This document shows, piece after piece, positions 27,395 through 35,365 of a stretch of 64,000 bases of DNA. The stretch covers positions 16,308 through 80,307 of the forward strand of contig JAFQEL010000046.1 of the NCBI GenBank assembly GCA_017399065.1. Direction: 5' to 3'. This DNA comes from Clostridia bacterium. Lineage in GTDB: Bacteria > Bacillota > Clostridia > Oscillospirales > Acutalibacteraceae. Position numbers and translations under genes: made by a program. Numbering within the stretch: position 1 is the first letter of the stretch; each line of letters starts with the position of its first letter. The notes below the pieces were generated by a model. The model saw only the letters and a program-made list of their open reading frames with translations, made no database searches and was not told the DNA's origin.

Positions 27395-28285
27395 ATGGAT
27401 AAAATAACTTTTGTCGCAAAGCTCCTTGACTTTTTACGCTTTTTACAAAAGAAAACTGTTCTTTTAGCTCCGCTGTGGCTGCTTGTGGTTGCGCTTTCCG
27501 GTGTTTTTGAGCTTGCAAGTGTAGCTGAGCGCCCCGAAGAGGTTTCCAAAACAATGCTTGTCAATGTTGACTCGTGGGATCGCTCGCAGGATATGACAAC
27601 AGACTCAGAGAGCTTTTATTTCAGCAGTAAATACGGTCTTATCAAAACTGAGTTTGACTGCAAAACGCTGATTCTGCGTGAGTCAAACGCAATTCCGCAG
27701 GAGTTTGCAGAGGATTTCGGCTCGGCTCATATCGGCGGTATCAGCTATTATGAGGACAAGCTCTACTGTGCCGTTGAGGACAGTAAGGTCTGGCAGCATC
27801 CGCTTATCCTTGTCTACGATGCCGATACACTTGAGTTTACAGGTGAGTATTATCACCTTGACCCCGAGAAGCATACAAAGGGTCTGCCGTGGATAGCTGT
27901 TGACCCTGACAGCGGTATAATTTACACCTCATCCAGAGATAATTCTACCGAAATTATGAGATATGACCCGAACACCAGGCAGTATCTCGACAGTATTCAG
28001 CTTGTAAATCCAGAAACGGATTTCAACATACACAAGATTCAGGGCGGCGAAGTCAGCGATGGCGTGCTCTGGCTTGCAACAAATAATGACACGCAGGCTG
28101 TCTACTCCGTAGAGCTTGCAAGCGGCAAGGCTGAGAAGCTGTTTGACCGCAACCTTGCTTCAGGTAGTGAGGGTGAGGGTATAACCGTGCTTGCAACTGA
28201 AGACGGTGCATATCTGCACTGTATGGATATGAGCCCGATCTTCCTATCCTGCTATGTAAGACACTTCGCATTACCGACAGATTAA
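27395..28285 (+). CDS. Membrane-anchored beta-propeller-like protein, unknown
   Basis: A 296-residue protein with a basic N-terminus, one membrane helix (about residues 21-42) and an outside domain made of repeated short strands with recurring patterns such as HIGGISYYEDKLYCAVED, GLPWIAVDPDSGIIYTSS and DGVLWLATNNDT, which look like propeller blades. Likely a binding or surface protein; no enzymatic motif seen. Start ATG 27395 with AAAAGGGGAAAAG. It precedes sufC by only 17 bases, which suggests co-transcription, but a functional link with iron-sulfur assembly is not evident. Confidence 0.6.
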   Translation: MDKITFVAKLLDFLRFLQKKTVLLAPLWLLVVALSGVFELASVAERPEEVSKTMLVNVDSWDRSQDMTTDSESFYFSSKYGLIKTEFDCKTLILRESNAIPQEFAEDFGSAHIGGISYYEDKLYCAVEDSKVWQHPLILVYDADTLEFTGEYYHLDPEKHTKGLPWIAVDPDSGIIYTSSRDNSTEIMRYDPNTRQYLDSIQLVNPETDFNIHKIQGGEVSDGVLWLATNNDTQAVYSVELASGKAEKLFDRNLASGSEGEGITVLATEDGAYLHCMDMSPIFLSCYVRHFALPTD

Positions 28286-28302
28286 ATCAGAAAGGCAAAA
28301 CA

Positions 28303-29031
28303 ATGCTCAAACTTAAAAATGTATCTTTTACCGTTGAAAACAGTGACGGCGGTCTTGAGATAATCAAGGACGTTTCGCTTACAGTCAACGACGGCGAATT
28401 TCTCGTTATCACAGGCCCTAACGGCGGCGGTAAGTCAACTCTTGCCCGCCTTATTATGGGCATCGAACAGCCTACGGGCGGTCAGATTCTGCTCGACGGC
28501 AAAGATATCACAAACCTTTCCGTTACCGAAAGAGCACGCTGCGGCGTAGGCTACGCATTTCAGCAGCCTCCCAGATTCAAGGGCCTTACCGTACGCAGGC
28601 TGCTCAGCCTTGCACACGGCACTGAGCTTCCCGAGGATGAGTGCTGTGCCTACCTCACAAACGTAGGTCTGTGCTCAAAGGACTATCTCAACCGTGAGAT
28701 TGATGCTTCACTCTCGGGCGGCGAGGTCAAGCGAATCGAAATCGCTTCACTTATGGCGCGTGAGCTCAAGCTCGCAATATTTGACGAGCCCGAGGCAGGT
28801 ATTGACCTCTGGAGCTTCTCAATGCTTGTCGAAACCTTCAAGACAATGAGCAGAAGACGCCATAACAGCGTTATCATAATTTCGCATCAGGAGCGTATAA
28901 TGCAGCTTGCTGACAATATTGCCGTTATCGCAAACGGCAAGCTCAAAACTCTCGGCACAAAGGACGATGTGTTCCCGAAGCTTATGGGTGAGCTCAGCGA
29001 AGGCTGCGGCTTCAGAGGAGGTAATGCATGA
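28303..29031 (+). CDS. sufC: Fe-S cluster assembly ATPase SufC/SmsC
   Basis: A 242-residue ABC ATPase without membrane part: Walker A GPNGGGKST, signature LSGGEVKRIEIAS, Walker B LAIFDEPEAGIDLWS. The E-x-KR in the signature and the EPEAGIDL segment are typical of SufC, the ATPase that works with SufB in iron-sulfur cluster assembly. Its stop overlaps the sufB start by 4 bases. With only sufC and sufB and no sufD, sufS or sufU nearby, the pair matches the minimal SMS-type system. Confidence 0.88.
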   Translation: MLKLKNVSFTVENSDGGLEIIKDVSLTVNDGEFLVITGPNGGGKSTLARLIMGIEQPTGGQILLDGKDITNLSVTERARCGVGYAFQQPPRFKGLTVRRLLSLAHGTELPEDECCAYLTNVGLCSKDYLNREIDASLSGGEVKRIEIASLMARELKLAIFDEPEAGIDLWSFSMLVETFKTMSRRRHNSVIIISHQERIMQLADNIAVIANGKLKTLGTKDDVFPKLMGELSEGCGFRGGNA

Positions 29032-29954
29032 TGTTTGATTCAATTAAGAAAAATCTCCTCTTCTCAATAGCTGATATCGACAGCATACCGGACGTCGGTG
29101 CATTTAATCTTCGTGTCAACGGTGAGGGCTTTGCACGCTCGTCAACCGAGACGGTAACGATTGAGCCGAAAAAGGATAAAAACGGTATCGATATTACCGT
29201 AAAGCCCTTTGCAAAGGCAGACAGGGTGCATATTCCCGTAATCGTCACGGAGTCCGGTGTTAACGACACTGTGTATAACGACTTCTTTATCGGTGAAGGT
29301 GCCGAGGTGCACATAGTTGCAGGCTGCGGTATCCATAACGACGGTGACTGCGACAGCAGACACAACGGTATTCACCGCTTCCACATCGGCAAGAACGCAA
29401 AGGTTACCTATGTCGAGAAACATTACGGCGAGGGTGACGGTAACGGCACAAGAGTACTCGACCCCGTAACAGAGGTCTATATGGATGAGGGTGCCGAGTG
29501 CGAAATGGAAATGGTACAGATCAAGGGTGTTGATTCAACCGAGCGTAAGAGTATAGCTCACCTGAAAGCAAACGCAAAGCTTGTTGTGACAGAGAGACTT
29601 ATGACTCACGGTAAGCAGTATGCAAGGAGCGATATGGAAATCGATCTTGACGGTGAGGATTCATCGGCACAGATTATCTCACGCTCTGTCGCTAAAGACA
29701 CTTCGGAGCAGATATTCTATCCCAGAGCAGTCGGCAACTGCCGCTGCCGTGCACACGTCCAGTGCGATACAATTATTATGGACAGCGCAAGGGTGCGCTC
29801 GATTCCCGAAATTGCGGCTAACCACGAGGATGCCCAGATAGTCCACGAAGCGGCTATCGGTAAGATAAATAATGACCAGCTCACAAAGCTCTGCACACTC
29901 GGTATGACACCCGACGAAGCAGAAGAAGTTATTATCGAAGGCTTCCTTAACTGA
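29028..29954 (+). CDS. sufB: Fe-S cluster scaffold SufB-like (SmsB)
   Basis: A 308-residue beta-helix scaffold protein, much shorter than classic SufB (about 470). The C-terminal core holds the catalytic set seen in SufB: Cys in VQCDT (E. coli Cys405 position) and His-Glu in QIVHEAAIGKI (His433/Glu434 positions), followed by LCTLGMTPDEAEEVIIEGF. SufD lacks that Cys/Glu pair, so this is the SufB type, able to act as a homodimer. The start is ATG 29028 (a second ATG follows at 29031) with AGAGGAGGT upstream. Overlaps sufC. Symbol given by homology; smsB would be the name in the minimal-system scheme. Confidence 0.87.
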   Translation: MMFDSIKKNLLFSIADIDSIPDVGAFNLRVNGEGFARSSTETVTIEPKKDKNGIDITVKPFAKADRVHIPVIVTESGVNDTVYNDFFIGEGAEVHIVAGCGIHNDGDCDSRHNGIHRFHIGKNAKVTYVEKHYGEGDGNGTRVLDPVTEVYMDEGAECEMEMVQIKGVDSTERKSIAHLKANAKLVVTERLMTHGKQYARSDMEIDLDGEDSSAQIISRSVAKDTSEQIFYPRAVGNCRCRAHVQCDTIIMDSARVRSIPEIAANHEDAQIVHEAAIGKINNDQLTKLCTLGMTPDEAEEVIIEGFLN

Positions 29955-29982
29955 CAAAGTAAAAAAATAAAGGAGAATAAAA

Positions 29983-31455
29983 ATGGCACAGGAATACTTT
30001 TGCGCCCCTAACGGTAAGCTGAACCGCAAGAGAACCATTCTTACAGGCTTTGGTTTTATGGCAAGCTCTATCGCATGGGCAATTTATGACCCCTACATCA
30101 CAAAAATCCTCAACAAGCTCCTCACAGAATCAGCGATGATTACAAGCTGGAGTGCAAAGCTCAACGAAGCTTTCCCCTTCCTTGCAAAATTTGCTGAATC
30201 CCAGGGACAGGACGTCAACCTTGCAGGCGGTGGTATCACACTTGTACCGCTTTTCATCGGTATTATTATGACGTTTGATAACATCTTCGGTGTTATTTTC
30301 CAGCCGACCTTCGGTAAGCTTTCCGACCGCACTCATTCAAAGATGGGCAAGCGCCGTCCGTTCATTATTTTCGGTGCTCCCGTTTCCGCTTTCCTTTTTG
30401 CGGTTATACCGTGGGTCGCGTTATCAAATTCACTTGCGCTCACAATGTTCTTCATCATCCTCTTCGTTTTCTCGATGTCTCTCTGGAGAGCACCCGTTGT
30501 TGCACTTATGCCCGCGCTTACACCTCCCTCACTGCGCAGTGAAGGTAACGCTATCATCAACCTTATGGGCGGTGTCGGTAGTGCAATCGGTATGTTTGCA
30601 GGTACAATCGTAGGTATTTTCTACAAGCTTGCAACAGGTATTGAAATTACAACAGAGAACGAAACCATTGCTTTTCCGTATGTTTTCCTTACCGGTGCGG
30701 TTGTTATGGTTATAGGTATGCTTGTAATTATGTTCTTTGTCAAAGAGCCTTCAAGCAAGCTTGAGGATATAGGCGAACGCAACAGAGCTGCTGACGAAAA
30801 AGCTGCAAAGAAGGCTGAGAAAAAAGCAAGAAAAGCACAGAAGCTCTCAAAGGGTGAGCGTGTCAGCCTTATTGCTATGCTTGCAGGTCTTTTCTTCCTC
30901 TTCTGCGGTACAAACGCAATCACAACATTCTTTGCTCTGTTTGCTGCTGAAATTCTCGGCAAGACAACTGCAGAAGCTACAATTATGACAACTATCTTTG
31001 CTGTATGTTCCGCTATTGCAGCTATTCCTGCAGGTTACATGGGCAAGAAGATCGGCAGAAAGAAGACTATTATAATCGGTCTTATCGCATTTATGGCTGC
31101 CTTTGTTCTCTATCTTGCAACACAAAGCAATATTATTGTATGGGTTGTTCTTGTTATCGGCGGCTTTGCAAATATGCTTATTACAGTTAACACGCTTCCG
31201 CTTGTTCTTGAAATCGGCGGTAACGACAGAGTCGGTACCTTCACGGGCTACTACTATACAGCTACATTCTCTGCTCAGATTGCATCTCCCATTGTTTACG
31301 GCGCTGTCCGTATGCTTTCCGGCACATATATGTCACTGTTTGTTTACAGCCCCATTATGTTCGTGCTCAGTATGCTCTGTATCCTTGTTGTCAAGCACGG
31401 CGAGGCTCTTCCCGACGAGGTTATCAAGGCTGCTGAGGCAGAGGGTAACGACTGA
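29983..31455 (+). CDS. MFS sugar transporter (SLC45/GPH-like)
   Basis: A 490-residue carrier with about 12 membrane segments. The loop-2/3 signature GKLSDRTHSKMGKRRPFI is that of MFS sugar carriers of the SLC45/GPH type, and a charged central loop (about residues 258-288, KAAKKAEKKARKAQK) divides the halves. A disaccharide or oligosaccharide with cation symport is the likely load (inference). It begins 28 bases after sufB with its own AAAGGAGA ribosome site; it could be read from the same transcript but has no functional tie. Confidence 0.82.
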   Translation: MAQEYFCAPNGKLNRKRTILTGFGFMASSIAWAIYDPYITKILNKLLTESAMITSWSAKLNEAFPFLAKFAESQGQDVNLAGGGITLVPLFIGIIMTFDNIFGVIFQPTFGKLSDRTHSKMGKRRPFIIFGAPVSAFLFAVIPWVALSNSLALTMFFIILFVFSMSLWRAPVVALMPALTPPSLRSEGNAIINLMGGVGSAIGMFAGTIVGIFYKLATGIEITTENETIAFPYVFLTGAVVMVIGMLVIMFFVKEPSSKLEDIGERNRAADEKAAKKAEKKARKAQKLSKGERVSLIAMLAGLFFLFCGTNAITTFFALFAAEILGKTTAEATIMTTIFAVCSAIAAIPAGYMGKKIGRKKTIIIGLIAFMAAFVLYLATQSNIIVWVVLVIGGFANMLITVNTLPLVLEIGGNDRVGTFTGYYYTATFSAQIASPIVYGAVRMLSGTYMSLFVYSPIMFVLSMLCILVVKHGEALPDEVIKAAEAEGND

Positions 31456-31475
31456 TAATATTTAACCTTTTCTTG

Positions 31476-31505
31476 ACCTGCGGAGGAGATTTCTCCTCCG
31501 CAGGT
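31476..31505 (+). terminator. Strong hairpin after MFS gene
   Basis: ACCTGCGGAGGAG (31476-31488) pairs perfectly with 31493-31505 around a 4-base loop. The tail is not clearly T-rich, so it may be a terminator of low efficiency or an RNA-stabilising hairpin. Confidence 0.6.
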
Positions 31506-31557
31506 GATATGCTTTATAAAAAGTAATGTTTTAAATTGCAGTTTATCGAAAAGCCAA

Positions 31558-31649
31558 TGAATTGATTTCAATCAATTCAAATCATTGAGCGGCTAGCGAA
31601 AAATCATGGCGTTTACGCCAAATCATTTTAATATCTCAACTAAGCCGCT
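31558..31649. repeat. Stem-loop array with AAATCAT linker
   Basis: Stem TGAATTGAT/ATCAATTCA (31558-31579), linker AATCATT, then AAATCAT (31601-31607), stem GGCGT/ACGCC (31608-31619), linker AAATCATT (31620-31627). An outer pair AGCGGCT (31588-31594) with AGCCGCT (31643-31649) encloses the second stem. The linker is the reverse complement of the one in the neighbouring array at 31713. Confidence 0.7.
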
Positions 31650-31712
31650 ATGCTATTGAATATTGAAATATACCGAGGAAATTTTAACCTCTGCCTTCGC
31701 GTTTGAGTTTTA

Positions 31713-31800
31713 ATGATTTGCCTTGCGGCATGATTTGATTTCCTTGAAATCATGATTTGCAAAATTTATGTTTTGCATGATTTGCGTTTTAAAAAACGCA
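31713..31800. repeat. Stem-loop array with constant ATGATTT linker
   Basis: Four stem-loops, each opening with G and closing with C, separated by ATGATTT at 31713, 31730, 31752 and 31777. Stems: GCC/GGC (31720-31729), GATTTC/GAAATC (31737-31751), GCAAAA/TTTTGC (31759-31776), GCGTTTT/AAAACGC (31784-31799). Stem sequences differ fully but pairing is kept. The surrounding gap 31506-31864 holds no gene. Confidence 0.8.
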
Positions 31801-31864
31801 TTTATTATCCCGACAAACCGTAATTTAAAGCTTTACTTACATTCTTACTGAAAGGGTGACGGAA

Positions 31865-32341
31865 ATGGCACAGAAAATAACAAAAAAACAGACTCTTGTA
31901 CAAACTCTCAAATTTGCAGCGTTTTCAATGGGTGCAGGTGTAATACAGACTGTTACGTTTACGCTTTTAAATGAAGTTTTTCATTTAAACTATTGGGCAG
32001 CTTACCTGCCTGCACTTGTGCTTTCTGTGCTGTTTAACTTCACGGTCAACCGCAAGTTTACCTTCAAGTCAGCAGCAAACGTGCCGATTGCAATGCTCAA
32101 GGTTGCAGGCTTCTACTGCGTATTTACTCCGCTCTCAACCTGGGGCGGCGAATGGCTTGACACGTGGCTTAAGGCAAGCTTTCCCGCAATTGCTTCGTGG
32201 AACGAATACATAGTGCTGGCTCTTACAATGATACTCAACCTTGTTACGGAGTATCTCTTCTGCAGATTCTTTGTTTACCGCAACAATATGTACACGAACA
32301 AAGAGGGCATTAAAGAGCAGGAGCAGAACGCAAAAAAATAA
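31865..32341 (+). CDS. GtrA family membrane protein
   Basis: A 158-residue protein with four membrane segments. The pattern FSMGAGVIQTVTFTLLNEVF, the conserved NFTVNRKFTFKS after helix 2 and the final FCRFFVYRN are marks of the GtrA family, small membrane proteins often involved in moving lipid-linked sugars for wall or surface glycans. The start is the ATG at 31865, 6 bases after AAGGGTGACGG; a GTG at 31856 would overlap the ribosome site. First gene of a rightward run GtrA-lipoprotein-MATE. Confidence 0.83.
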   Translation: MAQKITKKQTLVQTLKFAAFSMGAGVIQTVTFTLLNEVFHLNYWAAYLPALVLSVLFNFTVNRKFTFKSAANVPIAMLKVAGFYCVFTPLSTWGGEWLDTWLKASFPAIASWNEYIVLALTMILNLVTEYLFCRFFVYRNNMYTNKEGIKEQEQNAKK

Positions 32342-32363
32342 ATTATCTCAAGGAAGAAACCTT

Positions 32364-33332
32364 ATGAAAAAAATTATCGGTATAATACTTTGTGCAGTGC
32401 TGTGCTTGGGTATGCTTTGCTCGTGCTCCGCAAAGAAGCAGACGGTGCTTTCGGTAGGTCAGGCTGAAATCGACAGCGAGATTTTCGCATACTTTTTCAG
32501 TGAGGTCTACAGTCAGGCGGAGAGCAGCGGAGGCGACCTGCTTGCTACGGATGAAATGACGGCTCAGGCTGTGAACAAGTGCCTCGAATACGTTGCGTCA
32601 ACAACGCTTTTCGATACACTTCAGCTTGCTCTTTCGGCAGACAGTAAAAAGAATATTGCAGGCTCTGTTGAAGAGGAATGGATGCTGTACGGCAGCTATT
32701 ACACCGATGCAGGTATCAGCAAGCAAACGGTTTCAAAGATTACCCGGGCAAAGGAATGCCGCACTCAGCTTCTGCTTTACTATTTCGGTGAGGGAAGCGA
32801 ATACGAGGTAAAAGAGGACGAGATCGAATATTATTTCGACCGCACCTACGTTGCTTTCAAGGCGATAAACGGTTACTTCACAACTACGGATGAGAACGGC
32901 GAGTCCGTACCTCTGCCTGATGCGGAAATAATTGCACTCAAGGATACTTTTGAACAGAAGCGTTCACAGCTTGAATCGGGCATGAGCTTTGCTGAGGTAA
33001 ATGAAGGCAATGACGTAGAGTCTACGTTTATTGCAGTTTCAAATTCGGCTTACCCCGAAGGTTTCCTTGCACAGATTGCCGAGATGGAATATGACAAACC
33101 GACCGTTATTGAAACGGATGAGTATATTTTCCTGGTTGCGCGTATGGACGCTAAGGAAGGTTCAAACAACTACTACAAAACTTACAGAACAAAGTATATT
33201 GAAGACCTTCGCGGTGAGATGCTGACGGATATGCTTGTGGCAACAGGTGAGGAATACGGCGTAACGCAGGAAGATGCCCGCATAAAATCGGTCGCAAAAG
33301 ATGTTGTATCTGCCCGTAATGACAGAAAGTAA
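32364..33332 (+). CDS. Lipoprotein, PrsA/SurA-like
   Basis: A 322-residue lipoprotein: signal peptide with lipobox LCSC near residue 20, then a domain starting VLSVGQAEIDSEIFAYFF, similar to the N-terminal chaperone arm of PrsA/SurA-type foldases, and a C-terminal part (FEQKRSQLESGMSFAEV ... SNSAYPEGFLAQIAEM) that recalls a degenerate parvulin domain. The typical parvulin catalytic residues are not evident. A role in folding of exported proteins is inferred. Start ATG 32364 with CAAGGAAG; the frame open further upstream overlaps the GtrA gene and lacks a ribosome site. MATE gene follows after 12 bases. Confidence 0.65.
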   Translation: MKKIIGIILCAVLCLGMLCSCSAKKQTVLSVGQAEIDSEIFAYFFSEVYSQAESSGGDLLATDEMTAQAVNKCLEYVASTTLFDTLQLALSADSKKNIAGSVEEEWMLYGSYYTDAGISKQTVSKITRAKECRTQLLLYYFGEGSEYEVKEDEIEYYFDRTYVAFKAINGYFTTTDENGESVPLPDAEIIALKDTFEQKRSQLESGMSFAEVNEGNDVESTFIAVSNSAYPEGFLAQIAEMEYDKPTVIETDEYIFLVARMDAKEGSNNYYKTYRTKYIEDLRGEMLTDMLVATGEEYGVTQEDARIKSVAKDVVSARNDRK

Positions 33333-33344
33333 GAAGGGACAAAA

Positions 33345-34700
33345 GTGAAGCTTTTCGTAAAGGATAAGTGGTTTTACAAGAGCTTTTTTACAATGGCTCT
33401 TACAATCTCTCTTCAGAACGTAATAGTTTATGCGGTAAATCTTGCCGATAATGTTATGATAGGCGGTTACAGCGAGCTTTCTCTGAGTGCGGTTGCCGTA
33501 GTAAATCAGATTCAGTTTATGCTGCAGATGATAGCACTCGGTACATCAAACGGTCTGACTGTGCTCACGTCTCAGTATTGGGGCGTCAAAAAGATGCAGC
33601 CCATACGCAGAGTTTTTGCCGTTGCGCTGACAATAGCGGTGACCCTTGCTCTTGTCATATTTGCCGCTGTGTTTTTTGCACCGACTCAGGTTCTGTCATT
33701 GCTGACCGACCAGACGGCTGTTGTTGCAGAGGCTGTGCCGTATGCGAAAATAGTCTGCTTCTCTTACATACCTTTTGTTGTTTCGCAGCTTATGCTTGCG
33801 CTTATGAGAAGTATCGAAAAAGTTCGTATCGGCTTTGTCGTTTCGTTGGTTGCACTGGTTACAAACGTCGCGCTCAACTACGGGCTTATTTACGGCAAGC
33901 TCGGTATGCCCGAAATGGGCATAAGAGGTGCCGCGACCGCAACGCTGATATCAAGGCTTGTTGAGCTTATTGTTGTTGCGGTGTACGTTTTTGTGACGGA
34001 AAAGAACGTACAGCTTAAAGTTTCCGATCTTTTCAAGGTTGAAAGAAGCTATTTTAAAGACTATATAAAAGTCGGTTTTCCGCTTGTTCTTTCTGCAGGC
34101 AGCTGGGGCATAGCAATGACCGTGCAGGGTGCAATACTCGGTCACCTCGGTTCCGAAACCGTGCTCAGTGCCAACAGCATTGCGAGCACGATCTTCCAGG
34201 TAATGAGCGTTGTTGCATATGCAGGCAGCAGTGCCTCGGGTGTTATAATAGGTAAGACCGTTGGCGAAAACCGTATTGATGACGTAAAGAAATATACCAA
34301 AACTCTGCAGGTACTGTTTGTTATAATCAGCGTTGTTTCAAGTGCTCTGCTTTTTGCCTGCAAGGGTCTGTTTATATCGTTCTTCAAGGTTGAACCTGCT
34401 ACGGCTGAGATGGCGAATACGTTTATAAATATACTGTGCGTTACGCTTATAGGTACGGGCTATGAAGCACCCGTGCTCGGCGGTATAGTTTCCGCAGGCG
34501 GAGAAACGGACTTCGTGTTTAAAAACGACCTTATATTTATGTGGGGTATTGTTTTGCCGGCTTCGCTTCTGTCTGCCTTTGTTTTTCATTTTCCGCCGGC
34601 TGTTACTTTTGCCTGCCTCAAGGCAGACCAGGTGCTAAAGTGTGCCGTTGCGGCGGTAAAGGTCAACCGATATAAGTGGATAAAAAACGTAACGAGGTAA
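33345..34700 (+). CDS. MATE family efflux transporter
   Basis: A 451-residue carrier with 12 expected membrane helices in two homologous halves; N-terminal NLADNVMIGGYSELSLSAVAVVNQ is the typical MATE opening (D-N-x-M-x-G ... A-x-A...N). MATE proteins export drugs or metabolites in exchange for Na+ or H+. Start is GTG 33345 with AGAAGGGAC upstream. Last gene of the GtrA-lipoprotein-MATE run; a strong promoter for the next gene begins 39 bases downstream. Related to, but clearly diverged from, the MATE gene at 37331. Confidence 0.9.
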   Translation: MKLFVKDKWFYKSFFTMALTISLQNVIVYAVNLADNVMIGGYSELSLSAVAVVNQIQFMLQMIALGTSNGLTVLTSQYWGVKKMQPIRRVFAVALTIAVTLALVIFAAVFFAPTQVLSLLTDQTAVVAEAVPYAKIVCFSYIPFVVSQLMLALMRSIEKVRIGFVVSLVALVTNVALNYGLIYGKLGMPEMGIRGAATATLISRLVELIVVAVYVFVTEKNVQLKVSDLFKVERSYFKDYIKVGFPLVLSAGSWGIAMTVQGAILGHLGSETVLSANSIASTIFQVMSVVAYAGSSASGVIIGKTVGENRIDDVKKYTKTLQVLFVIISVVSSALLFACKGLFISFFKVEPATAEMANTFINILCVTLIGTGYEAPVLGGIVSAGGETDFVFKNDLIFMWGIVLPASLLSAFVFHFPPAVTFACLKADQVLKCAVAAVKVNRYKWIKNVTR

Positions 34701-34739
34701 AAGGAGTCTGCTTTTATCCGATTTTTCGAAAAAATTTAG

Positions 34740-34768
34740 TTGACACCGGATTTTTGCTGTGATATAAT
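34740..34768 (+). promoter_or_regulatory. Consensus sigma-A promoter of sortase substrate gene
   Basis: TTGACA (34740-34745), exactly 17 bases, TATAAT (34763-34768): a full-consensus promoter, 71 bases before the start codon at 34840. Suggests high constitutive expression of the wall protein. Confidence 0.85.
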
Positions 34769-34839
34769 CACATTGTATTATAAGTAATAGTATCCGTATA
34801 GGTGCTTTTATATTCAGACGAAAGGTTTGGTGTATTACA

Positions 34840-35241
34840 ATGAAAAAAGTAATCTCCGCAATTATTGCTTGCGTATTTGTTCTTGCAATGTCTACTGTTG
34901 CTTTCGCAGCAGACAGCCCCATTGCTCCCACCATCGCTGAGACAACGACTGTTGCTCCTCCCACAAGCGAGACAACAACGGTCGATTCCGAGCCCACCGA
35001 TAAGCCCTCTGAGAGGCCTACAGAGAAGCCCACAGAGGAAACTACAACTCAGAAGCCCGATGTTGACGAGACAACAACAGTTGCAGATGAAACAACAACA
35101 CAGAAGCCTGTTGAATCCGACACTAACCCCTCTTCTCCCGACACAGGCGCATATGTAGGCAAGACCGTATCTGCAGCAGCTTTCGTTGCTCTTGCACTCG
35201 GCGGCGCAGTTGTCTACACAAGCAAGAAGAAAGCAGAATAA
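34840..35241 (+). CDS. Small cell-wall-anchored Thr/Pro-rich protein with SPDTG sorting signal
   Basis: A 133-residue secreted protein: signal peptide (1-23, AFA cleavage), low-complexity stalk rich in ETTT, EKPT and TTQKP repeats (about 31-98), then the sorting signal SPDTG at residues 99-103, a hydrophobic helix (about 108-126) and the basic tail TSKKKAE. SPxTG is the motif cut by clostridial class B sortases, and a class B sortase gene follows directly. No folded domain is seen; the protein may act as a spacer or glycosylated surface stalk (inference). Start ATG 34840, CGAAAGG upstream. Confidence 0.85.
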   Translation: MKKVISAIIACVFVLAMSTVAFAADSPIAPTIAETTTVAPPTSETTTVDSEPTDKPSERPTEKPTEETTTQKPDVDETTTVADETTTQKPVESDTNPSSPDTGAYVGKTVSAAAFVALALGGAVVYTSKKKAE

Positions 35242-35263
35242 TTTGCTCTGAAAATCAGACTGT

Positions 35264-35305
35264 AAAAGCCCTGTGTTCGTCAAAGAACTTAGGGCTTTTG
35301 TATAT
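35264..35305 (+). terminator. Terminator between wall protein and sortase genes
   Basis: AAAAGCCCTGTGTTC (35264-35278) pairs with 35285-35299 with two mismatches; tail TTTTGTATATT. Read-through could let the sortase gene share the strong upstream promoter. Confidence 0.7.
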
Positions 35306-35365
35306 TAGAGAAAGGGGGCGACGAGGCTGAATACAGAAAACAAAGGTTACTCCAACGCTGAAGAA

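Noticed and set aside
31713..31800. CRISPR array
   Set aside because: The constant unit is only 7 bases, the variable parts are self-complementary and 10-18 bases long, and there are no cas genes.
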